This document shows, piece after piece, positions 1-10,613 of a DNA stretch of 37,072 nucleotides. Source of the stretch: a bacterium (GTDB lineage Bacteria; Desulfobacterota; Anaeroferrophillalia; Anaeroferrophillales; Tharpellaceae). The notes beneath the pieces were generated by a model, which had not been told where the DNA came from, searched no databases, and saw nothing but the letters and a program-made list of their open reading frames with translations. Within the stretch, counting starts at the first letter, position 1. Every line of letters starts with the position of its first letter. The stretch lies in NCBI GenBank assembly GCA_029932385.1, contig JAOZQE010000007.1:1-37072 (forward strand). The letters are read 5' to 3'. A program made the position numbers and the translations under genes.

Positions 1-68
1 ACGTTTACTGTACTTGCTGATAATGTTTTTTTTATTCAGATAAAATATAATTCTATTATAGGTTGATT

Positions 69-773
69 ATGGCGACTACATACGACTTTACTGCTAACGA
101 TTGGGTCGTCTATATTGTCGGTCAGCAGAATATCCGGAAAGGACTTCTGGCATCATTTTTAGAACGTGAGTTTGATTTCTGTTGTCAGGTCGCTGAGAAT
201 GGTTATGATCATCCTCCATCAAGCTTTGTCGGTAGCCGTTCTTTGCTGTTACTGAGGGATTGTTCAGGTGACAATGCTGAGGATGTCCTTGGCTATGTCG
301 CAACTTTTGGTGACCGTCTGCTATCGGATAAAAAGATCTATATGGCTCTGATTAATATTGCCCCTGATCTTGAGATCGAGGCTGAGTTGTTAAGGCGCGG
401 GGTGCGTGGGGTGATTATCGGTAGTCATGTCGCACCCGATCTCCTGCTACGTTTTATCGGGGCAGTTCTATCTGGTGAGTTGTGGTTTCCTAGGCAGCTT
501 ATTAGCCGTTGTATTCTTGAGAGCCGGGGGCAGATAGCAGCAAATGAAGGTGGAACACCGGCACCTCTTAAATCTATACTGCCAGTCACTTTATCTGTTA
601 GAGAGAAAGAAGTGTTAATGGAAATCGGTATCGGTTCAACAAATGATCAGATTGCTGATCACCTGTGCATCAGTCAGCATACGGTTAAAAGTCACGTCTA
701 TCGTATCTTCAGAAAAATACATGTACCTAACCGTCTTCAGGCAGCATTGTGGGCCTCTAAGTATTTAGTATGA
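69..773 (+). CDS. LuxR-family transcriptional regulator with degenerate receiver-like N-terminus (CsgD/VpsT-like architecture)
   Basis: C-terminal LuxR HTH (LSVREKEVLMEIGIGSTNDQIADHLCISQHTVKSHVYRIFRKIHVPNRLQAALWA). ORF track starts at TTG 63; ATG at 69 is the likelier start. Confidence 0.85.
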   Translation: MATTYDFTANDWVVYIVGQQNIRKGLLASFLEREFDFCCQVAENGYDHPPSSFVGSRSLLLLRDCSGDNAEDVLGYVATFGDRLLSDKKIYMALINIAPDLEIEAELLRRGVRGVIIGSHVAPDLLLRFIGAVLSGELWFPRQLISRCILESRGQIAANEGGTPAPLKSILPVTLSVREKEVLMEIGIGSTNDQIADHLCISQHTVKSHVYRIFRKIHVPNRLQAALWASKYLV

Positions 774-1338
774 ATTACTGTAAATATATCAAGTAATGGG
801 TAATTGATTGATGAGTGTACCCTTATGAATGAGATCCAGAAGATTACTTTTTAAAAACTGTGATACATCAGTGATTCAATTTATAGAAACTGTCGACCGA
901 AGCCTTAGGACTCATAAAAACCTGTAAAAGTGTCGGTTTTCTTTACAGATAATTAACGTAATTTCAATAGGTCAATTATCTTAGTGCCTTACATTTTGGC
1001 ATATTAAATGCATAATCCGTATGGTGTATTATAACTAGATATTTAACGTAGCTGTTGTTTCACAAATAATCATATTCAATTAATAGATGATTGATTGTTG
1101 GTGGTACCGTTATTTTTTTGGTTATGGATGAGATTCCTAAGAGTACTTTTTTTAAGAATAATCCTTTTTTAATACTTTTGACGGGTTGATTTTTTCTCTG
1201 TATATAGTATATAGGTCGTATGACAAAGTCATTTGGAAATTGATTGATTTTGATTTCTAGAAAAAGAGAGTTACGGTCGGTTTTTCTTCGTAGTTATATA
1301 TAGCTGGAAGCTATTTTATTTGACTGACGGGTGAGATT

Positions 1339-1656
1339 ATGGAAAGAAGGGTGGTTACCAGATACAACCTGCAGGTTCCGGCACATGTTGAGATTGTGCC
1401 TAGTGACGGTGAGGTTCAATCCTTTGAGTGGAAAACCCGGGATGTCTCATCCAGCGGAGCTTTTCTACTGACTGAGGGTCATGCTTTGGAGAATGGTACA
1501 GACCTTAAGGTTAATCTCTTTCTAAACTCTTTTTCCGGTGCTGGTTCATGGGTCACCATGAATGGTCAAGTTGTACGTTCAGAGTCTGAAGGGGTCGGTG
1601 TCTGTTTTGATGGTCAATATCAGTTTGTAAGTGAAGCTCCTGATCTCAATATGTAG
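1339..1656 (+). CDS. PilZ domain protein
   Basis: Begins MERRVVTRYNLQVPAHVEI and contains TRDVSSSGAFLLTE, the RxxxR and D/NxSxxG motifs of PilZ. Confidence 0.8.
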   Translation: MERRVVTRYNLQVPAHVEIVPSDGEVQSFEWKTRDVSSSGAFLLTEGHALENGTDLKVNLFLNSFSGAGSWVTMNGQVVRSESEGVGVCFDGQYQFVSEAPDLNM

Positions 1657-1705
1657 AATTAGGATTTTATATCCTTTTAAAGTTGTTCAGCAAAATGGCA
1701 ATAAT

Positions 1706-1745
1706 AAAAACCGGTTCAGAAATTATTTCTGTCCCGGTTTTTTTA
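1706..1745 (+). terminator. Rho-independent terminator after the PilZ gene
   Basis: AAAACCGG-TT-CAGAAAT.ATTTCTG-TC-CCGGTTTTTTT hairpin plus T-tract. Confidence 0.8.
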
Positions 1746-1767
1746 ATATTAACCAGAGGATGAAAAG

Positions 1768-2778
1768 TTGATGAGTATTTTGGTGACCGGTGCGGCCGGT
1801 TTTATCGGTTTTCATTTGAGTCGTCGGCTGCTGGCTGATGGAGTAAATGTGGTCGGACTGGACAACCTGAATGACTATTATGATGTTAAATTAAAAGAGG
1901 ATCGCCTGGCAATTTTGTCGCGAGCTGACAACTTCACTTTTGTCAATCTCGATCTGGTTGACAGTGTCGCTATGGCTGAGCTCTTTAAAATAAATACTTT
2001 TCAGAAGGTCGTCAACCTGGCGGCGCAGGCCGGAGTCCGTTACAGTCTGGAAAACCCGAAAGCTTACGTTGACAGTAACCTTTCGGGTTTTCTCAATATT
2101 CTGGAGGGCTGCCGCCATAATCAGATTAAACATCTGGTCTATGCTTCTTCAAGTTCGGTTTACGGGCTCAATACCAGGATGCCGTTCTCGGTTCACGATA
2201 ATGTTGATCATCCGTTAAGTCTTTATGCTGCCAGTAAAAAAGCGAATGAACTGATGGCGCATTCCTACAGTCATCTCTACCAGATCCCGGTTACCGGATT
2301 ACGCTTTTTCACAGTTTACGGTCCCTGGGGTCGGCCGGATATGGCCCTTTTCCTTTTCACTAAGGCCATTCTTCAAGGTGAGCCGATCAAGGTTTTCAAC
2401 CATGGTCAGATGGAGCGGGATTTTACTTATGTCGATGATATTGTTGAGGGTATTGTCAGATTGCTGCCGACACTGCCGCAACCAAATCCTGACTGGAATG
2501 GTGCTGATCCCGATCCCGGCAGCAGCCCGGCACCTTATCGGCTCTATAATATCGGTAATCACAGCCCGGTTAAACTGCTTGATTTCATCGCTATAATTGA
2601 AAAATCTCTAGGTTGTGAGGCCCGTAAAGAGTTCTTGCCGATGCAACCTGGTGATGTGCCCGCGACTTATGCGGATGTTGAAGATCTCAGCCGGGCCGTA
2701 GGTTTCAGCCCGGAGACTCCCCTCGAACAGGGGATTGAAGAGTTTGTGAAGTGGTACCGCCGTTACTTCAAGGTCTAG
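1768..2778 (+). CDS. NAD-dependent epimerase, UDP-glucuronate 4-epimerase-like
   Basis: [14 protein letters not shown] Rossmann motif, YAASKKANE catalytic motif, [16 protein letters not shown] typical of UDP-GlcA epimerases. Confidence 0.85.
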   Translation: MMSILVTGAAGFIGFHLSRRLLADGVNVVGLDNLNDYYDVKLKEDRLAILSRADNFTFVNLDLVDSVAMAELFKINTFQKVVNLAAQAGVRYSLENPKAYVDSNLSGFLNILEGCRHNQIKHLVYASSSSVYGLNTRMPFSVHDNVDHPLSLYAASKKANELMAHSYSHLYQIPVTGLRFFTVYGPWGRPDMALFLFTKAILQGEPIKVFNHGQMERDFTYVDDIVEGIVRLLPTLPQPNPDWNGADPDPGSSPAPYRLYNIGNHSPVKLLDFIAIIEKSLGCEARKEFLPMQPGDVPATYADVEDLSRAVGFSPETPLEQGIEEFVKWYRRYFKV

Positions 2779-4517
2779 GTTTTCTGGCTCACCGCTTCGG
2801 AGTTGAACTGAAGTTTGTATAAATTAGCGTACTCTCCATCTTTCAGCAGGAGTTCAGCATGAGTTCCGACCTCTACAATCTGCCCGTTGCTCATCGTTAC
2901 TATTCGGTCAGCGTTGGTAATGGTTGAGAGGCGGTGGGCAATAACCAGAGTGGTACGATCCTGCATCAGGCGGGTGATTGCCTCTTGGACTTCACGTTCG
3001 GATTCGGTATCCAGAGATGATGTTGCCTCATCCAGAATCAGGATGGGTGAATTTTTTAACAGGGCTCGGGCAATCGAGAGGCGTTGTTGCTGGCCGCCGG
3101 AGAGACGGATGCCGTTTTCGCCGACAATAGTATCGTAGCCTTCCGGTAGATTTTCGATGAAATTATGGGCGTTTGCGGATTTAGCTGCGGCAAAAAGATC
3201 GTCATCACTGACATCTGACCGGCCGTAAGAGATGTTGACCCGGATAGTGTCGTTAAAGAGAATTGTCTGCTGTGACACTATTGCAATCTGCTGGCGCAGA
3301 GAGCGTTGGCTGAGAGTCCGGATATCATAGTCATCAATGGAGATCTTACCGGATGTCACATCGTAAAAACGGGGCAGAAGATTTACCAGCGTGGTTTTGC
3401 CGCTACCGCTCCGGCCGACAATCGCCACGGTCTCGCCTTTTCTGATTGTCAGCGATACCTTCTTTAAAATCTCTTCCTCTTGATTATAAGTAAAATCAAC
3501 TGATTCATAGCGGATGCTGTTATTGAAATCAGGAAGAGTGACTGCATCATCCAGGTCTTTAATCTCCGCTTCAGTATCGAGCAGTTCAAAAACTCGGGTA
3601 CCGGCGGCAAGAGCCTCCTGCACCTGGTTGTTACTGCGGTTTAATGAGCGGATCGGGCCGTAGAGCATAAACAGCGCCGTCATGAAGGAGAAAAAATTGC
3701 CTGGAGTCGATTGCCCGTTGATTACCTGACTACCACCGTACCAGATGACCGCTGCGGCTGCAATGCCGCCGAAAGTCTCCGAAATCGGAGCGGTTAATGA
3801 TTTTACCCGAAGACGTTTGATTCTCAGGGTAAAAAGTTTTTCGTTGACCCTGAAAAACTCCCGCCGGTTAAAATTCTCCATAAGAAAAGCCTTGATAATC
3901 CTGATGCCGGTAAAACTCTCCTGCAGGAAGGATGATATTTCAGCTATCTGTGACTGACCCTTTTTACTGAAACGGCGTAGTTTGCGGCTGTATTTAATAA
4001 TCGGAAAGAAGAGTAGAGGCAGAATTACAAGGGCGATAATCGCCAGTTGCCAGTCGCGGTAGAAGAGTACACCGATAAGTCCCAAAGCTGTAATGATCTC
4101 TTTCAGGAGTCCGGCGATAACGCTTGATACTGACCGCTGAATCATGCCGATATCATAGATGACACGTGAGGTTAGAGATCCACTCGGGATGGCGTTGAAA
4201 AAGGAGAGAGAGAGGCTCTGAATGTGGTTGAAAACCTCTTCCCTGATATCCGTAACAATCCGGTTGCCGACAAAACCGATAAAGTATGACTGAAAGTAAT
4301 TCGAGACTCCTTTGACAACAAAAATCAGAATAAGAACCAGCGGCAGGAGCTTCAGCATGGTAGCATCCTGTTGCAAAAAGATATCATCTAAGGCCGGTTT
4401 TACGAGAAAGGCGATTGCTGAAGTCAGAAGCGAGAAGATGATCATAAAGATAATCGCCAGCGACAGTTGTAGCCGCAAAGGTTTGACGTAGCGTAAAAGG
4501 CGGCGGTAATTATGCAT
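2775..4517 (-). CDS. msbA: Lipid A export ATP-binding/permease protein MsbA
   Basis: Six-TM ABC exporter with Walker [10 protein letters not shown], signature LSGGQQQR, Walker [13 protein letters not shown]; adjacent to lpxB. Confidence 0.9.
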   Translation of the reverse strand: MHNYRRLLRYVKPLRLQLSLAIIFMIIFSLLTSAIAFLVKPALDDIFLQQDATMLKLLPLVLILIFVVKGVSNYFQSYFIGFVGNRIVTDIREEVFNHIQSLSLSFFNAIPSGSLTSRVIYDIGMIQRSVSSVIAGLLKEIITALGLIGVLFYRDWQLAIIALVILPLLFFPIIKYSRKLRRFSKKGQSQIAEISSFLQESFTGIRIIKAFLMENFNRREFFRVNEKLFTLRIKRLRVKSLTAPISETFGGIAAAAVIWYGGSQVINGQSTPGNFFSFMTALFMLYGPIRSLNRSNNQVQEALAAGTRVFELLDTEAEIKDLDDAVTLPDFNNSIRYESVDFTYNQEEEILKKVSLTIRKGETVAIVGRSGSGKTTLVNLLPRFYDVTSGKISIDDYDIRTLSQRSLRQQIAIVSQQTILFNDTIRVNISYGRSDVSDDDLFAAAKSANAHNFIENLPEGYDTIVGENGIRLSGGQQQRLSIARALLKNSPILILDEATSSLDTESEREVQEAITRLMQDRTTLVIAHRLSTITNADRIVTMSNGQIVEVGTHAELLLKDGEYANLYKLQFNSEAVSQKT

Positions 4518-5640
4518 GTTGACTCATTTCTTTGATGATGGCCTCAGCTGCCCGCTGTGGGGCTCCGGGTTCCCCAAGTCTGGATTTGACTTTTCTAAGT
4601 TCTGTTATGGTCTGGGTATAGCGGCGGCGATTATCAAGGATGGCCCGCATCTGGGCGACAATATTTTCCGGCACAGTTTCATTTTGCAGAAGCTCCGGGA
4701 CGATCTCTTTGCCGGCAATCAGGTTGACCAGGCTGAAAAAGGGGAGTTTGACCACTCTTCTGCCGATTTCATAGGATATCCGGCTGGTTTTGTAGACGAC
4801 TACCATTGGTACTTCAGCCAGGGCCGTTTCCAGGGTTGCGGTTCCGGATGTGACTATGGCAAAAGCGGCATCTTTCAGAACCGTCTTCAGTGGTTCCCGG
4901 AGCAGAGTTACGTGGTTACGAAAGTCGGCGGGGATCAGTCCGGCAACCATTGTTGATGAAATTGATGGAGCTATCGGAATGAGAAAACGAGACTCCGGTT
5001 TTTCTCTGGCATAGAGACGGGCCGCAGTGATCATCTCCGGCAGAAGATATTTGATTTCACCCATGCGGCTGCCGGGAATCAAAGCGATAGTGGAGCTTGT
5101 CCGGCGATCGCGGCACTTAAAAGTTTTAAACTCATCCAGTAGTGGATGGCCTACATATTCTACGGCCACGTCATGCTGGCGGAAAAAGTCTTCTTCAAAC
5201 GGCAGGATGACGAGAACCTTATTAATCAGCCGGTTGATGGTTGCAATCCGGCCCTGGCGCCAGGCCCAGACTTTAGGGCTGATATAGTAGACGATTGGAA
5301 TTTTAAGTTTGTGTGCGAAAGGGGCTACCAGATGCAGGTTGAAGCCGGGAAAGTCGATTAGAACCAGAAGGTCGGGCCGGCTCTCAGACAGATGTTGACG
5401 AATGGCTCTGCGGCCGGCAATGATATCGGCAAGGCGGCCTAAAACCTCAGTTAAACCGATTACCGCCAGTCGGGATGACGGGAAGATAAGTTCAACCCCC
5501 TCTTCTGCCATCTTGCGGCCTCCGATTCCGGATAACCTGATTTCAGGTACTTCCTGTTTCAGGGCCGCAGCTAGGTTGGCGCCGTGAAAATCCCCCGAAT
5601 CTTCACCCGCAACCATTACAATGTGGGGAGAGTTTTTCAT
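4510..5640 (-). CDS. lpxB: Lipid-A-disaccharide synthase
   Basis: MVAGEDSGDFHGANL, GIGGRKMAEEG, YYISPKVWAWRQGR, VGHPLLDEF motifs. Confidence 0.95.
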   Translation of the reverse strand: MKNSPHIVMVAGEDSGDFHGANLAAALKQEVPEIRLSGIGGRKMAEEGVELIFPSSRLAVIGLTEVLGRLADIIAGRRAIRQHLSESRPDLLVLIDFPGFNLHLVAPFAHKLKIPIVYYISPKVWAWRQGRIATINRLINKVLVILPFEEDFFRQHDVAVEYVGHPLLDEFKTFKCRDRRTSSTIALIPGSRMGEIKYLLPEMITAARLYAREKPESRFLIPIAPSISSTMVAGLIPADFRNHVTLLREPLKTVLKDAAFAIVTSGTATLETALAEVPMVVVYKTSRISYEIGRRVVKLPFFSLVNLIAGKEIVPELLQNETVPENIVAQMRAILDNRRRYTQTITELRKVKSRLGEPGAPQRAAEAIIKEMSQHA

Positions 5641-5641
5641 A

Positions 5642-6427
5642 CTATCCCTTTCGGCAAACTCCTCTTTTTGAGGATTTGATAAAATCTATCATTTCTTTAA
5701 TTTCCGGAGTTATCTCAAGCTCATTTTCAACCCTCTCGATGGCTTTGGTCAGGGAGAGTCCGGTGGTTCGAAAAAGAATCCGGAAAGCCTGGCCGAGACT
5801 TTTTAAAGTCTCTGGATTGAACTGATGTCTTTTTAAGCCTTCACGGTTCAAACCATAGAGCCGGGTGTGGTTGCCGCTAGCGAGGACAAATGGTGGAATA
5901 TCTTGAGAGACCCCGGCAGTGCCGCCGATAAAAGCGTGGCGACCAATCCGGCAAAACTGATGAATCGCACTTAAACCCCCGATTATGGCGTAATCTCCTA
6001 CTTCACAATGGCCCGCGAAGGTGGCCCCGTTGGAGAGAATAATATGGTTGCCGAACTGGCAGTCGTGGGCAATGTGCGAGTAGGCCATGATGAAATTATG
6101 CGATCCTATGCGGGTAAAACCGCCGTCGAGCTCAGTGCCGCGGCTGAGGGTTGCATACTCTCTGACGACGGTATGGTCACCGATTATAAGCTCAGACTGC
6201 CCCCCCTTATGTTTAAGATCCTGAGGATCGGTGCCCACCAGGGCATAAGGGTAGATGCGGCAGGAGCTGCCAATAACAGTTTTGCCTTTAACGGTAGCAT
6301 GATGATCAATGACGGTACCGCTGCCAAGATCAACTTCTCCTTCGATGACCGCGTAAGGGCCGACAGAGACATCTTCAGCGAGGGTTGCCTTATCAGATAT
6401 GATCGCAGTAGGGTGAATTTCCGACAT
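5642..6427 (-). CDS. lpxA: UDP-N-acetylglucosamine acyltransferase
   Basis: Left-handed beta-helix hexapeptide repeats, start IHPTAIISDKATLAEDVSVGPYAVI, C-terminal GLNREGLKR. Confidence 0.95.
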   Translation of the reverse strand: MSEIHPTAIISDKATLAEDVSVGPYAVIEGEVDLGSGTVIDHHATVKGKTVIGSSCRIYPYALVGTDPQDLKHKGGQSELIIGDHTVVREYATLSRGTELDGGFTRIGSHNFIMAYSHIAHDCQFGNHIILSNGATFAGHCEVGDYAIIGGLSAIHQFCRIGRHAFIGGTAGVSQDIPPFVLASGNHTRLYGLNREGLKRHQFNPETLKSLGQAFRILFRTTGLSLTKAIERVENELEITPEIKEMIDFIKSSKRGVCRKG

Positions 6428-6432
6428 AACTT

Positions 6433-6888
6433 TTAACCTCCTATACTGGCCATCATTTCAGCCTCACAGACAAGAATGCCGTCAACCTCGGCCCGGCCGG
6501 AAAATTTCCAGATATTACGGCGGTGGTTAAGCAGTGACATGGTCATGACCAGAGTATCACCCGGGCGTACAGGTTTACGGAAGCGGGCTTTGTCAATACT
6601 CATGAAGAAAATTTTGGTATCAGAATCTGCGTTCCCAGCCTTGAGGCCCGAAGCCTCTAGCCCGAAAATCCCGGCTACCTGAGCCATGGCTTCAATTATC
6701 AAAACTCCGGGCATTACCGGGAAATTAGGGAAATGGCCACCGAAAAAAGGTTCATTATAGGTGACGTTCTTAATCCCGACAATACCTTTGCCGGGATTAA
6801 GTTCAATAATCTTATCAATCAGCAGAAACGGGTAGCGATGCGGCAGATAATCCATGATCTGCTGGATGTCCATTAATGGTGAAGACAT
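6433..6888 (-). CDS. fabZ: 3-hydroxyacyl-[acyl-carrier-protein] dehydratase FabZ
   Basis: MDIQQIMDYLPHRYPFLLIDK and GHFPNFPVMPGVLIIEAMAQ. Confidence 0.95.
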   Translation of the reverse strand: MSSPLMDIQQIMDYLPHRYPFLLIDKIIELNPGKGIVGIKNVTYNEPFFGGHFPNFPVMPGVLIIEAMAQVAGIFGLEASGLKAGNADSDTKIFFMSIDKARFRKPVRPGDTLVMTMSLLNHRRNIWKFSGRAEVDGILVCEAEMMASIGG

Positions 6889-6897
6889 ATCTTAATC

Positions 6898-7440
6898 CTA
6901 TTTTTTCTGGTTGTTTGCGGCCCAACTGTCATAGGCTTTAATCAATTTATCGGTCACATCGTTACTGTCGTCAGCATAGATGATGCCGCTGCGTTTTTCA
7001 AGGATGAGCTGGTACTTGCCGCTTTTGCCGAATTCCGAGGTTACAATCTCAAGATCTTTCAACATTTTTTTCAGGAATTCTCCTTCCAGGGATTTCATGT
7101 CTTTTTCAGAATCAGAGACGAAAATTTTAAAATCACGAACCTTTTTCTGATAAGTGCTCTCTTTCTCCTGACGTTTTTCAGGGCTCAGCATCATACCCTG
7201 ACGTTCGAGTTCTTCCTTCATCGCTGCAATATCAGTCTGTTTCTTCTGCAGGATTTCTCTGAGTTCATCCTGGCGGGCTTTTATCTTTCCCTTGGCAATC
7301 TGACCCTGGGCTGAGAGGGCCATGACTTTCTGCAGGTCGATATAGCCGAACTTAAAATTCTTGTCTGCAGCCTGAACCGAAGCCAGGCTCATAAGTAACA
7401 TTCCCACAGTAATAATTGATACTAACAGATACTTTTTCAT
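6898..7440 (-). CDS. OmpH/Skp family periplasmic chaperone
   Basis: Signal peptide, FGYIDLQKVM start, coiled-coil centre, position next to bamA. Confidence 0.85.
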   Translation of the reverse strand: MKKYLLVSIITVGMLLMSLASVQAADKNFKFGYIDLQKVMALSAQGQIAKGKIKARQDELREILQKKQTDIAAMKEELERQGMMLSPEKRQEKESTYQKKVRDFKIFVSDSEKDMKSLEGEFLKKMLKDLEIVTSEFGKSGKYQLILEKRSGIIYADDSNDVTDKLIKAYDSWAANNQKK

Positions 7441-7537
7441 TTTGTTCTCCTTTTAGAAGGTTAATGGTTTTAAGTTCTCATTGCTAAAATCTATAAAAAT
7501 ATCAGAACTTTTTGAAAGTAACAGAGTAAACTGAAAA

Positions 7538-9835
7538 TTAGAAGAAGCTCCCGATCGAGAAATCCCAGACGTTGTCTTCTTCGTCGTCTTCGGGGCTTAA
7601 GTTAAAGCCCCACTCAATCCGCAGGGGTCCCATTGGTGATTTCCAGCGAATCCCGAAACCGACACTGTGCCGGAGATCGAAACTTAAATTTTCATTATCA
7701 TTGAAAGCCTTACCGGCATCGTAGAAAACTACTCCCTTAAGACCCATATTCTCAATCAGAGGGAAAATCCATTCCGCACTTAAAATCAGCTCTTTGGTAC
7801 CACCGATAACATCGCCATTTAGATCTTCCGGTCCGGCTTCACCGAAATCAAAACCGCGTACGGTTTGCAGGCCCCCGACATAGAAACGTTCGTAGAGAGG
7901 CAGATCCTGGCCGCTATAGCCATCGGCATAGCCGACGCGGCCCCAGAAATGAAAAGCACTCTCCCACTTGAAGGGATAGAATTTGTGCCCTTCAAGGATG
8001 ACTTTGTAGAAGTCATTATCAAAGCCTAAAGGGCCACCCGCCAGAACCACCGTTCCCTTAACTTTATAGCCTCGAGTCGGAAAGAGATAGTTGTTGCGTT
8101 TATCGCGGCTCAGCGTAAAGTAGACTTGGCTGGTTTCAGTGGTTCCCTCTTCATCCTTAAGATATTCTGAGGCGCTGCGGCTGACATTGTAGACCTTCAC
8201 TTTCTCCCAGCGGTATCCGGTTGACCAGCTTGTATACTCGTCAATCGGTTTGCCGAAGTGGACTCTGAAACCCTGCTGGGCCGTGTCGTAGGCATCATAT
8301 TCATAGTCTTCGTTATAGACATTTACCCCGGCACTCATATCCATGTCAAGGAAGTAGGGGTCGGTCAGGCCGAGATTGTAGAACTGGCGGGCGCCTGAAA
8401 GCTCAACATTGAAAGTCGCATCAAGACCTTTACCCAGCCAGTTCGGCTGAGAGATGTTGGCAACCCCGATAATGCTGTCAACCGTACTGTAGCCGAGCCC
8501 GATGCTGAAACTTCCGGTTGAGCCTTCAACCACATTGACGTTTACATCAATGGTTTCATCGTCATTCTGGACAGTCTGGATATCCGCTTCTGAAAAGAAC
8601 TGGGTATTATTGATCCGCTCCCGGCTCCGTTTGAGAGCTGAGCCGCTGAAAAGATCCCCTTCAGCGAAACGCAGCTCCCGGCGGATAACTTTGTCCCGGG
8701 TTTTGGTGTTGCCCGCGATATTAATCCGTCCGAACAGGAATTTTGTTCCCCGATTAATATGGTAGGCAACACTTATCTGGCGTTTTTCCTTGTCGATGCT
8801 GGTTTGTGGATCAATATCAACATAAGCATGACCGCGGTCGGCAAAAAAAGTCGAGAGGGTTTCAATATCATTCTGCAGTTTAAGATTGCTGAAAGTCTCA
8901 CCCGGTTGTCCCTGGAGAATCATAACCAGACTGTCGGTTGTTTCGTCTTCACCCTCCGGATCTATGACCTCAACCTTACCCATGGTGAAGACTTCACCCT
9001 CATCGATATTGAAATCGAGATAGATCCATTTGCGATTTTCATCAAGGGTTATTTTTGGTTTACTGACTTTGACCTGAACATATCCTTGACTCAGATAGAA
9101 TGATTTAAGTATCTTGGAATCATTGGCCAGTTGCTCCTGGTTGAGAACTCCGGCATCGGTAATCCAGGTCAGGAAAAAACTGTAGGTTTTGGTCTGGAGT
9201 TTACGTCGCAAAGACCATGAGCTGAATTCGTCATTACCGTGAAAGCGGATCTCTTTGACGTAACATTTCGGCCCCTCATCAACCAGAAAAATTAGTTGCA
9301 CCCGATTTTTACCGGCTTTAATCGTTTTAGTGGTGATGCGTATGGAATAGAAGCCTTCGTTCCGGTAGAAAGCTTTCATTTTGGCCACACTTTCGCCCAG
9401 TTTTTCCTCGTTCAGAATACTGAAGGTGTGCAGGGTTATCTCTTTGAGTAACTCTTTGCGTTTTATCTCGTTGTTGCCCTTGATGGTGATTGTACTGATA
9501 GTTGGTTTTTCAGTCACAATCAGAGCCACTTCGACTCCATCACCGACACGCTTAAGATTGACCATCAGGTTGTCAAAGAACCCCAGACTGTAAAGATCTT
9601 TCAGATCCTGATCAAGAGTTTCTTGTGATAACGGTTCACCGGTTTTAGTCTGCATCTTATCGGTGATCGTATCTTTGGTTACCTTCTTATTGCCGAGGAC
9701 AATGATCGAGTTGACGGGCAGGTTGGCAAATGCCGTATTGTCGGCCCAACAAAATTGCGGAGCTGTGAGCAGGGTCGCAATGATCAGCAGCAACCAAGGG
9801 GAAATGAGCCAGTTGAAGGTTTGTTTTTGGTTCAT
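7538..9835 (-). CDS. bamA: Outer membrane protein assembly factor BamA
   Basis: Signal peptide, multiple POTRA domains, Omp85 barrel with VRGFDFGEAGP and C-terminal Phe (WDFSIGSFF). Confidence 0.95.
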   Translation of the reverse strand: MNQKQTFNWLISPWLLLIIATLLTAPQFCWADNTAFANLPVNSIIVLGNKKVTKDTITDKMQTKTGEPLSQETLDQDLKDLYSLGFFDNLMVNLKRVGDGVEVALIVTEKPTISTITIKGNNEIKRKELLKEITLHTFSILNEEKLGESVAKMKAFYRNEGFYSIRITTKTIKAGKNRVQLIFLVDEGPKCYVKEIRFHGNDEFSSWSLRRKLQTKTYSFFLTWITDAGVLNQEQLANDSKILKSFYLSQGYVQVKVSKPKITLDENRKWIYLDFNIDEGEVFTMGKVEVIDPEGEDETTDSLVMILQGQPGETFSNLKLQNDIETLSTFFADRGHAYVDIDPQTSIDKEKRQISVAYHINRGTKFLFGRINIAGNTKTRDKVIRRELRFAEGDLFSGSALKRSRERINNTQFFSEADIQTVQNDDETIDVNVNVVEGSTGSFSIGLGYSTVDSIIGVANISQPNWLGKGLDATFNVELSGARQFYNLGLTDPYFLDMDMSAGVNVYNEDYEYDAYDTAQQGFRVHFGKPIDEYTSWSTGYRWEKVKVYNVSRSASEYLKDEEGTTETSQVYFTLSRDKRNNYLFPTRGYKVKGTVVLAGGPLGFDNDFYKVILEGHKFYPFKWESAFHFWGRVGYADGYSGQDLPLYERFYVGGLQTVRGFDFGEAGPEDLNGDVIGGTKELILSAEWIFPLIENMGLKGVVFYDAGKAFNDNENLSFDLRHSVGFGIRWKSPMGPLRIEWGFNLSPEDDEEDNVWDFSIGSFF

Positions 9836-9837
9836 AT

Positions 9838-10500
9838 CTAAAGTATCTGTCCGTTTTCTATGGTAATAGTTCGGTCCATTTTCGCTGCCAGCCGCTGGCT
9901 GTGGGTGACCAGTAAGAGGATTGTGTTAAACTCCCGGTTGCACTCTAAGAGCAGGTCAACAATCTCGTCGCTGGTTCCAGCATCGAGGTTGCCGGTTGGT
10001 TCATCAGCAAGCAGAGCCTGCGGTTGCATGATCAGCGCCCGGGCCAGAGCAACCCGCTGCTGTTCGCCGCCGGAAAGCTCGCCCGGTTTGTGTTTTTTAC
10101 GTTGCTCAAGCCCGACCTTTTGCAATAGTTGCGTTGCTTTTTCCCGAGCGAGAGGAGTTGAATCACCATTGATCAGAGCCGGAGTCATGACATTTTCCAA
10201 AGCGGTGAATTCCGGCAACAGGTGATGGAACTGAAAGACGAACCCTAATGCCTGATTGCGCCATTTTGCCAGTTCATATTCAGATTTACTGAAAATATCT
10301 GTACCGGATACCTTGATTGTGCCACTGCTGGGTTTGTCCAGTGAACCGATAATCTGCAGCAGGGTGCTTTTCCCGGCCCCGGATTCGCCGCAGATAGCGA
10401 TTCTCTCCCCGGTTTTAATCGTAAAGTCGACTCCTTTAAGGACAGGAATCTCCCGTTTGTCGAGGAAGAAACTTTTTTTCAGGGCTACCGCTTCTATCAT
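9838..10500 (-). CDS. lolD: Lipoprotein-releasing ABC transporter ATP-binding protein LolD
   Basis: GESGAGKSTLLQIIGSLDKP, FVFQFHHLLPEFTALENV, LSGGEQQRVALARAL, ADEPTGNLD. Confidence 0.93.
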   Translation of the reverse strand: MIEAVALKKSFFLDKREIPVLKGVDFTIKTGERIAICGESGAGKSTLLQIIGSLDKPSSGTIKVSGTDIFSKSEYELAKWRNQALGFVFQFHHLLPEFTALENVMTPALINGDSTPLAREKATQLLQKVGLEQRKKHKPGELSGGEQQRVALARALIMQPQALLADEPTGNLDAGTSDEIVDLLLECNREFNTILLLVTHSQRLAAKMDRTITIENGQIL

Positions 10501-10613
10501 GAGAAACCCGGCCTGAAGTTGTTACAGGTTCTTAGATGCCGGTTGTCATTCGCGGCCTGAGCTGTCCGGATGACTTGATTTCCGGTGAAGATTGATGACG
10601 ACATTAAAGGTTC

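Noticed and set aside
4516-4956. 146-aa plus ORF
   Set aside because: Antisense to lpxB, which has unambiguous motifs.
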